Source: Sphingobacteriales bacterium (GTDB taxonomy: Bacteria; Bacteroidota; Bacteroidia; Chitinophagales; Chitinophagaceae). Taken from it: 64,000 nt of DNA. Positions within the stretch are counted from its first letter, which is position 1, and each line of letters begins with the position of its first letter. Location: positions 1,178,001 through 1,242,000 of the forward strand of contig JADJGB010000008.1 of the NCBI GenBank assembly GCA_016708305.1, given 5' to 3'. Shown here one piece after another: positions 57,815 to 64,000 of the stretch. Made by a program: the position numbers and the translations under genes. The notes under the pieces were generated by a model that saw nothing but the letters and a program-made list of their open reading frames with translations, did not search any database and was not told where the DNA came from.

Positions 57815-57865
57815 AGCAACATCCCTGCCTGCGTGTCCGCAGGTCAGGTAGGTAATACAACAAGG
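57815..57865. repeat. REP-like palindromic repeat, copy 2
   Basis: Second copy of the 51-bp unit, here with CCTGCCTGCGTGTCCGCAGG then TCAGGTAGG, in the same orientation as copy 1. The differences include C-to-T changes that weaken the outer stem. Confidence 0.65.
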
Positions 57866-58055
57866 TTTTAGCAGTTGAAGAGCAATGTGAAAGCATTTGA
57901 AATATTATTGTCGGATATCAATTTGACAGAAAAAACTAAAAAAAGTTAGGCAAATACAACTGATTTTTTTTTAAAATCAGGATATTCGCAAATGAAATGA
58001 AAATTTGAGTGCTTCTTACATTGCAACAGAGAGATATTAATGTCAACAATAAAAA

Positions 58056-58541
58056 ATGAACCGTATAAAAATAGAAATAAAATGGGCAGTTATTTTTTCT
58101 GCAATGGTTTTGCTGTGGATGCTATTGGAAAAATGGAGTGGATTGCATGGAAAATATATTGATTACCACCTTTATCTCACTAATCTATTTGCCATCCCTG
58201 CCATTATCATTATGGTATGGGCGCTTAAAGATAAAAAACGGCGATATTATAGCGGGCAGATGAACTATAAGCAAGGCCTCATTTCGGGCATTATTATTTC
58301 TGTATTGATTGCTCTGATAAGTCCGCTTACACAATGGATTACCACTTATGGTATTACTCCCGAGTTTTTCCCAAATGTTATTAAGCGCTCGGTTGAGTTG
58401 AATTATTTTGAATCGACAGTTGAGGCTGAAGCTAATTTTAATTTTGCCAATTATGCCAAACAGGGCTTAATAGGCGCACTGGTAATGGGTATTGTAACCA
58501 CTGCCACAGCCATGATATTTATACGATCCAAAAACAAATAA
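58056..58541 (+). CDS. DUF4199 domain-containing membrane protein
   Basis: The 161-residue protein has four hydrophobic segments: IKWAVIFSAMVLLWMLLEKW, NLFAIPAIIIMVWAL, GLISGIIISVLIALISPL and GLIGALVMGIVTTATAMIF. The pattern with DKKRRYYSGQMNYKQGLISG in the cytoplasmic loop is that of DUF4199, a Bacteroidota family of unknown function. It is likely co-transcribed with the VOC protein 25 bases downstream. Confidence 0.8.
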   Translation: MNRIKIEIKWAVIFSAMVLLWMLLEKWSGLHGKYIDYHLYLTNLFAIPAIIIMVWALKDKKRRYYSGQMNYKQGLISGIIISVLIALISPLTQWITTYGITPEFFPNVIKRSVELNYFESTVEAEANFNFANYAKQGLIGALVMGIVTTATAMIFIRSKNK

Positions 58542-58566
58542 TTAAATCACCAATAAAACAAAAACA

Positions 58567-59000
58567 ATGACAACAGCAAATATTTACCTCAATTTCAATG
58601 GTAATTGCGAAGCCGCCTTCAACTATTATAAATCAGTCTTTGGAGGCGAGTTTGAATACATCTCCCGTTTTAGCGAAATACCCGAAAGTGAAAACTATCA
58701 GGTACCTGATGCTGATAAGGATAAAATAATGCACGTTAGCCTGGTCGTTGGCAACACCTACCTGATGGGGAGCGATGTGGCAGCCATTGGGCGCCCGATT
58801 TTATTCAGGGAAACAATTTTTCCATTTCAATTAACACTAAAAATAAGGAAGAGGCCGACAGTTTATTTCTGCATTTGGGGGAGGGTGGGCAGGTAACCAT
58901 GCCACTTGAAAATACTTTTTGGAGCGATTACTTTGGTATGCTTACCGATAAGTTTGGTATCAACTGGATGATTAGCTTCAACGAAAAGCAAAATCAGTAA
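58567..59000 (+). CDS. VOC-family (PhnB/glyoxalase-like) protein (frameshifted)
   Basis: The protein begins MTTANIYLNFNGNCEAAFNY and continues YKSVFGGEFEYISRFSEIP, the PhnB-type VOC fold. The frame is lost in GGGCGCCCGATTTT at about 58793; one more C gives RPDFIQGNNFSISINTKNK, then GGQVTMPLENTFWSDYFGML and a TAA at 58998-59000. Corrected length is about 144 residues, normal. VOC proteins bind metal and act as isomerases, dioxygenases or resistance proteins; the specific role is unknown. Confidence 0.85.
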
Positions 59001-59147
59001 TCGGCAGATATATTAACAATCCATTCAATAAGCTGCCAAACCATCTTTTCAAAATAGAATTTCAGTTTTTGAAAGGTCGGATTGTTTTGTCGAGTGTTTT
59101 CGGCTTACAATGAGATGGCCAAAAATACACGAATATTTCTGCAAAAT

Positions 59148-59180
59148 AAAAAGGGAAATATTCTAATATGTCCCTTTTTT
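59148..59180. terminator. Hairpin terminator after the VOC gene
   Basis: AAAAAGGGA and ATATT pair with AATAT and TCCCTTTTTT around a 2-nt loop. It lies between the convergent VOC and phosphodiesterase genes; A- and T-tracts on both sides make it usable in both directions. The rest of 59001-59287 shows no gene. Confidence 0.75.
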
Positions 59181-59287
59181 AAATCATTTTTCGACAAACC
59201 GAATCATGCTTTCAACGGATCATTGATACGCTTTTGTATTTCAATGATTGCTGTTGATAACAGTTTTTGCAGCTTATGAGTAGCGTT

Positions 59288-60194
59288 TTACAACTGACTG
59301 AACAAATCAGGATAATCTGTAATAATTCCATCTACGCCCATATCTTTCAGTCGCTTTAGTTCCTGTAGGGTATTGGGCGTCCAGGGCAGCATTTTCATTT
59401 TTAGGTTATGACACTCCCTTACCAGTTCGGGCGTAACCAAGTGATAGTTGGGGCTATAAATGGTGGGCGTAAAACCAATTTCGTCCAATTGTTCTCTGAT
59501 GCTACGATTATCTTTTTGCTCAATTAAAAGGGCTGTTTTCACTTTTGGGTACTTTCTGTGCATAACAATCAGAGCTCTCGGGTCGAAAGACTGGATGATG
59601 GTACGGCCGGCTATACTGCTTGTATTGATGACCGCCATTGCCAGGTCAACAAACTCCTCTACCGGAGGATGATTTTTCCCGTCATTTTTGGCATTGGATT
59701 TAATTTCAATGTTGTAAAATAAAGAAACACTTTTCTTTTGCGAATAAGATTCTGTTTCACTTATTAAATCAGCCAAAAGAGGTTTTATAGCTGCCAGTTT
59801 CTGCTGCCGGGGAAAACCAGGGTGCGGCTTCAGTCCTACATCATATTTTTTTAATTTCATCATAGCTGAGGTCATAAAGCATCAGTTTGTTGGCCTCGTC
59901 CTTTGAAAGATATTTGCCATCGGGCGTGGTAGTAATGTCGGTATTAAAATTAGGGTCGTGCGATACGATTACCTTTTTATCTTTTGTAATCTGCAAATCC
60001 ATTTCAAGTGTTGTTACACCCAAATCAATTGCTTTCAACATTGCCGGGATGGTATTTTCGGGCATCAGACCGCGTCCGCCACGATGTGCCTCTGTGTCAA
60101 ACTTGGGTAGAGTAGCCTCTCGGACCGATTTATTTGTAGGACCACAACTCAGCCAGAAAATAGAAACTATAATTATATATAATTTATTTTGCAT
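59288..60194 (-). CDS. Glycerophosphodiester phosphodiesterase lipoprotein (frameshifted)
   Basis: GDPD hydrolyses glycerophosphodiesters to glycerol-3-phosphate and an alcohol. I start at ATG 60192-60194, which begins a lipoprotein signal (IVSIFWLSC, Cys17), not at the upstream in-frame codon inside the previous gene. Catalytic His37 and the family signature lie in AHRGGRGLMPENTIPA, followed by TLEMDLQITKD and VIVSHDPNFN. The frame breaks at about 59860 in ATTAAAAAAATATG, where one A too many interrupts YDEIKKYDVGLKPHPGF. The C-terminal end MGVDGIITDYPDLF is typical. About 302 residues corrected. It lies downstream of a SusCD-DUF5689 set. Confidence 0.87.
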
Positions 60195-60204
60195 AATCTG
60201 ATAA

Positions 60205-61770
60205 TTATTTGTCTTCCACTTCGGTACTTCCTTCAATCCTCATCAGTTTTGTGGAGAATGGATCTTCTATAAAGGAAAGCGGAGAGTCTGCCGCCATTAA
60301 AATCGCTTTCTGATTTCGGCGTTCTGTCCATCTGCCCATAGTGATATTGTACTTGCCACCCAATTGGTTAAAATATCCCAAATCTGAAGCATTGTAAGGG
60401 AATGACATGGTGTTGTTTCCGCTCTTAAAAAATGGCTGTGGCGCCAATGTAATTAGATTTACCGTTTTATACAAATCATTGTCTGCAATTCTATATCCGT
60501 ACTCAGGCTGGGTAGCATCATACAAGGTTCCATTGGAGCCAATCATTACTACATCCACAGGGATGGTGTTCAAATCTACTTTTGTACCTTTGAAAACTGC
60601 TATTCCTGAAGCATTTCCACTATTTGCAAGAAGGCCACCTGTTTTTGTTCCAAAATCATCTCCGTTTGTGGTTGTGTAGTTGACAACTCTAATCCAATTG
60701 GCAGATGAAATATTTGTAGAGCCATTTCCGTTTATCAACTTTGCAGTTCCGCCTACATAAAAGAATGTTCCCTTTTTGGAGCTGCCAGATGTGATATTGA
60801 TTTTGTAGGTACGCAATCCACCTGTTGCCCATCCGTTTTTGGGTAATCCGGGTGGAGTAGATGATCCTGCATTATTAGTAACAACAACAGAAAAGGGTGT
60901 GGTAGCAAAGTTGATATCGCTGGTGGCCATAAACTGAATGTATTCGTAATTTCCATCTGCACCTTTAGCATCGCTTACAAATCCTGTGATGATGATGTGC
61001 TGCAATTCAGAATTTGAACTGAGTAGTATGATGTCTTCTTTTACTCTGGGGAGCACTTTTGGAATAAGCTTTCCATCAGAAGATTGTGAGTTTAACAATA
61101 TGCCATAGTAATTGGCCCGGCCATAAAGAGTATTGTTGGCAAATGCTGCTTTGGCATCGGTAAAAAGCGTAATATTTCCCGATCCGTCATTAATTGTTTT
61201 TTCGCCTGACAAAATATCGCCAGGTTTAGGCAGCGGCAAAAAACTTCCATCTACTACAGCCAGTAAAGTGCTTTCGTACCGGTCGGGGTCATTGATGATA
61301 TTGGCTACCGGTGCCACAACAGGAGTTAGCTGCACCTTTTCGGGTAATTTGCTGATATTGGATTTGCTGATATTTCAAATTTGCAGCGTGCCATTAACTC
61401 TTTTTAAAACCCCTCCTTCCACATCAATGATTACCGAATCGCCTGGTGTGTAGCTCTTGGCATCTGCGCCCAAATCTAAGGCAATTCCCCGAAGCTGGGA
61501 TAACCGCCTCCCGTCTTGAACCATAATTAGGTTCTCAGGAATGTTATTGCCTGAGTGGTCAGAAACTACAACACCTGTAATGCTGGTGGAGCCAAGGAGC
61601 GCTTCTTTTGTGAGCGGAACATCCTGGCCTTTATACAGGCTGCGCACATCGAATATGGCAATGTAGGGGCCAATGTCACCACCCGGATAATTGCCATAGC
61701 CTGATTTTTTACAACTATATATCGAAGTAAAAAGAACCAAAAAAATTAAGTAGTTAAATATTTTGTTCAT
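60205..61770 (-). CDS. DUF5689 domain-containing surface lipoprotein (in-frame TGA)
   Basis: The lipoprotein signal ends at SIYSC (Cys20). Residues about 21-130 (GPYIAIFDVRSLYKGQDVPL, GVVVSDHSGNNIPENLIMVQ, LDLGADAKSYTPGDSVIIDV) match the DUF5689/OB-fold-like domain of Bacteroidota SusCD-linked lipoproteins. The reading frame is interrupted by TGA at 61375-61377 after GTLQI and goes on in the same frame (NISKSNISKLPEKVQLTPVV), so this is a nonsense change, not an indel. The rest contains beta-rich sequence to DLGYFNQLGGKYNITMGRW and ends at 60205. Full length would be 521 codons. Probable ligand-binding partner of SusD. Confidence 0.75.
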
Positions 61771-61813
61771 TTTCTTATATATTCATTTATTATAAAATGT
61801 TGATTATAGAATT

Positions 61814-63334
61814 TTATGGTTTTTGCCACCATACCTGAGTGGATATAACATCATTTCCCTGAGCCTGAACAGCTTGTTTATAATTTGTGGGATTGGTAGA
61901 TTGTACATAAATCGGATAAGTCATTCTGGCCGGCATCACCCCGCCGTTTCTTAAACCGGGTCCTTTGGGCAACACCGGATGTCCGGTACGCCGGTATTCG
62001 AACCATTGTTGCAGGTCATTGCAAAACAAAGCGTAATATTTTTGTTTGTGAATAAGTTCCATTTTTTCATAGACAGCATAGCTGTTAAACCATTGAATAT
62101 CAGCGTTTGTGAGCCAGGTAACAATATTTTCTCCCAGTTTTGGCCAGTCGGGAAGCCAGAGTTTTATGCTGGCTTCGGCGCCTTTGTTGTAATAATTTTC
62201 TGCTGAACCACTTATCCATCCTATTAAGGCAGCTTCTGCCAAAATAAAATTCAGTTCGGCATAATTCATTATTTGCCCTGTCATGGGGTCTGTTTGCAGG
62301 TTATTGGCCGGTGTGGTATTGGAGTAAAAATAGGACTGCCTGTTGGCCGGTTCTCCGGGATTATATCCACTGTTAATGCCGGCAAAACCTCCTGGTCCCT
62401 GAGCGATTCCCCACCGGTTTACTCCACCTTTTCCGTAGTTGTTAATGTCGATGCGTGGATCATTCCAGTCTGTAAGGTTTCTGATGAAAAAAGTAGCAAG
62501 TCCCGGCATTCTGAAATCCTGTTCGCGCACATTTATTGATAATGGCGAAATATAGGGCGCTGTTCCTGTCCACATCAATACTGCTGCATCCTGCACCGAG
62601 ATAAATGTAGGATAATTGCCCGGATTGGTTTCTGCAATTTCTTTTATCTTGGCTTTACACTGGTCTGCCACTTCTGATTTTCCTGATACTCTCAGCAAAA
62701 GGCGCAGGTACATAGAATTGCCAAGTTTGCGCCAGCCACTGATATTGCCATTATACACAGGGTCGCTTTTTACAATGATTGGCTCATTGGCCGCCAAGAG
62801 CGTATTTGCTTCTTCAAGCAGTTTAAACATTCCTAAATAAACATCTTTTTGTCTGTCAAACACCGGTTCCATAATATGCCCCAATTCATTTTTGGCGCTG
62901 GATGCCTGCGAGAAGGGGATATCGCCATAAGTATCTGTGAGAATTGAAAATAGCCAAACCTGACATATAAGTGATATGCCTTTGTAACTTTTGTTATTGG
63001 ACGCTTTATTATTGTAAATGTCTTTGAAATTGTTCAATTCCACAAAAAGTCCGTTCCACAGGTAGTCTGCCCATGTAGATCTGAAATCATAACGAAACAC
63101 CGTGCCATCGGCATCGCTGGGCGACACTGTTACCTGCATCAGTTCATTATTGAAGTTTCGGTTACGTAGCAGGTTATAGGTAAAAGCATTTACCAATGCG
63201 GACGGTAACAGTTGGTCGGGAGTAACCTGAGTTACATTATTGGGATTAGTGTTGATTTTATCAAAGTCCTTTGTACAGGAAATTGAAGAAGCCAGTACTA
63301 AAAGAATAATATTATAATAAAATATTTTTTTCAT
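61814..63334 (-). CDS. SusD-like nutrient-binding outer-membrane lipoprotein
   Basis: I place the start at ATG 63332-63334 (KKIFYYNIILLVLASSISC, lipobox Cys20), which avoids the overlap with susC given by the upstream ATG at 63373. Characteristic parts are FDKINTNPNNVTQVTPDQLL, CQVWLFSILTDTYGDIPFSQ, WRKLGNSMYLRLLLRVSGKS and EMLx-type C-terminal helices with NYAELNFILAEAALIGW. The DxNxNPN start and the YGDIPFS motif fit the SusD-like family 2 (PF12771). 506 residues. It lies 28 bases after susC and upstream of the DUF5689 gene. Confidence 0.88.
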   Translation of the reverse strand: MKKIFYYNIILLVLASSISCTKDFDKINTNPNNVTQVTPDQLLPSALVNAFTYNLLRNRNFNNELMQVTVSPSDADGTVFRYDFRSTWADYLWNGLFVELNNFKDIYNNKASNNKSYKGISLICQVWLFSILTDTYGDIPFSQASSAKNELGHIMEPVFDRQKDVYLGMFKLLEEANTLLAANEPIIVKSDPVYNGNISGWRKLGNSMYLRLLLRVSGKSEVADQCKAKIKEIAETNPGNYPTFISVQDAAVLMWTGTAPYISPLSINVREQDFRMPGLATFFIRNLTDWNDPRIDINNYGKGGVNRWGIAQGPGGFAGINSGYNPGEPANRQSYFYSNTTPANNLQTDPMTGQIMNYAELNFILAEAALIGWISGSAENYYNKGAEASIKLWLPDWPKLGENIVTWLTNADIQWFNSYAVYEKMELIHKQKYYALFCNDLQQWFEYRRTGHPVLPKGPGLRNGGVMPARMTYPIYVQSTNPTNYKQAVQAQGNDVISTQVWWQKP

Positions 63335-63362
63335 ATTTATGTATTTGGTCTTTTTACATTTA

Positions 63363-64000
63363 TTAAAATACAATAATCAGGTTGGCGCCAATTGATCTGG
63401 TTGAAGGGAACTGGGCGATTTCAAAACCACGCACAATATCTGTACCGCTAAGTGTGCCAAATTCGGGGTCAAACATTGGCCAGGGCGACCAGATAAATAA
63501 GTCGCGGCCATAAATACCAAGCGATACCCTGCGAATGCCGCTGTTACTCAAAATTCTTGCAGGTAGCGTATAATCGAGCCTTGCTTCTCTGAATTTGATA
63601 AAATCAGTTCTGAAAGTGCTTCCTTCGGCATTGTCGGTTCCCATGTGCGATCGGTAATAGTCATCAATATCAGTGGCAATTACATCGTTTTTTCGGTAGG
63701 TGCCATCCGGGTTTTGAACAACTCCGTTTCCAATAATGCCATTATACCTGCCCGGCAGTGTTACTTTCAGTTTGCCTTGTTCCACCATTTTGTAATGCAT
63801 CAATGAATGGGCTACACCTCCCCACTGGCCGTCAAACAAAAAGCTAAAGCGGAAAGCCTTATATGAAAAGTCGTTTGAAAAACCTAATTTCCCTTTGGGA
63901 ATTGTATTTCCGATGTGTACAACCTCCTGCGTAATCAGTGCATTACCGGTTACGGCATCATAAACCACCTGCCCGTCAGGAGCACGTACATAGCCACGCC
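63363..64000 (-). CDS. SusC/RagA-family TonB-dependent transporter, C-terminal part (runs off window)
   Basis: The frame is open to the right edge of the window. The visible 211 or so residues are the end of the beta-barrel: YVRAPDGQVVYDAVTG, NTIPKGKLGFSNDFSYKAFR, FSFLFDGQWGGVAHSLMHYK, DFIKFREARLDYTLPARIL, GIYGRDLFIWSPWPMFDPE and the terminal strand STRSIGANLIIVF. These are standard SusC C-terminal features. It is the upstream partner of the SusD at 61814-63334. Confidence 0.88.
   Translation of the reverse strand, partial: RGYVRAPDGQVVYDAVTGNALITQEVVHIGNTIPKGKLGFSNDFSYKAFRFSFLFDGQWGGVAHSLMHYKMVEQGKLKVTLPGRYNGIIGNGVVQNPDGTYRKNDVIATDIDDYYRSHMGTDNAEGSTFRTDFIKFREARLDYTLPARILSNSGIRRVSLGIYGRDLFIWSPWPMFDPEFGTLSGTDIVRGFEIAQFPSTRSIGANLIIVF

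Noticed and set aside
1..64000. tRNA or rRNA genes
   Set aside because: I scanned the non-coding gaps for T-loop and acceptor-like patterns and saw none that could be supported; no rRNA-like conserved blocks either.

Overview
The window looks like a chromosomal segment of a low-GC, gliding or T9SS-bearing member of Bacteroidota, probably the Chitinophagales/Chitinophagaceae. Supporting signs are the gldKLMN core of the type IX secretion system, two SusC/SusD pairs, a TAnnTTTG-type promoter, few Shine-Dalgarno sequences and Bacteroidota-only families (DUF4199, DUF5689). The taxon below phylum level is inference.

Layout. 1-2.8 kb: end of a glycine-rich surface protein, an arginase-fold protein with degraded metal ligands, and a small unknown gene. 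2.9-13.2 kb, minus strand: complex I genes nuoA-B-C-D-H-I-J-K-L-M-N, with no nuoE, F or G. 13.3-14.2 kb: a phosphoribosyltransferase and an ECF-type membrane protein. 14.5-19.8 kb, plus strand: gldK-gldL-gldM-gldN and a PorG-like barrel. 20-37.8 kb, minus strand: an SDR epimerase, then the whole dcw cell wall/division cluster (mraZ-rsmH-ftsL-ftsI-murE-mraY-murD-ftsW-murG-murC-ftsQ-ftsA-ftsZ), with a recognisable promoter and MraZ operator at its head and a strong terminator at its end. 38-39.3 kb: queA. 39.4-53.7 kb: a mannose-type polysaccharide utilisation locus: GntR/HutC regulator, two-domain mannose-6-phosphate isomerase, MFS sugar transporter, ROK kinase, SusC, SusD, two lipoproteins and a GH92 alpha-mannosidase. 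53.8-57.5 kb: two IS630-family copies in the same orientation around an IS256/IS1249-like transposase, followed by a truncated gene and short repeats. 58-59 kb: DUF4199 and VOC proteins. 59.3-64 kb, minus strand: SusC (partial), SusD, DUF5689 lipoprotein and glycerophosphodiester phosphodiesterase.

How the genes work together. The mannose locus reads as a full route: SusC/D and surface lipoproteins bind and import mannosides, GH92 releases mannose, the MFS porter takes it through the inner membrane, the ROK kinase phosphorylates it and the isomerase feeds fructose-6-phosphate to glycolysis. A palindrome overlapping the likely -7 box is a good candidate site for the divergent GntR regulator.

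Data quality. At least a dozen otherwise intact genes, including essential ones (ftsL, ftsQ, murG, mraY, murE), are interrupted by single-base gaps, most of them in short homopolymers. Independent inactivation of so many essential genes is not credible, so I treat these as probable sequencing or consensus errors and annotate each gene over its full reconstructed span.
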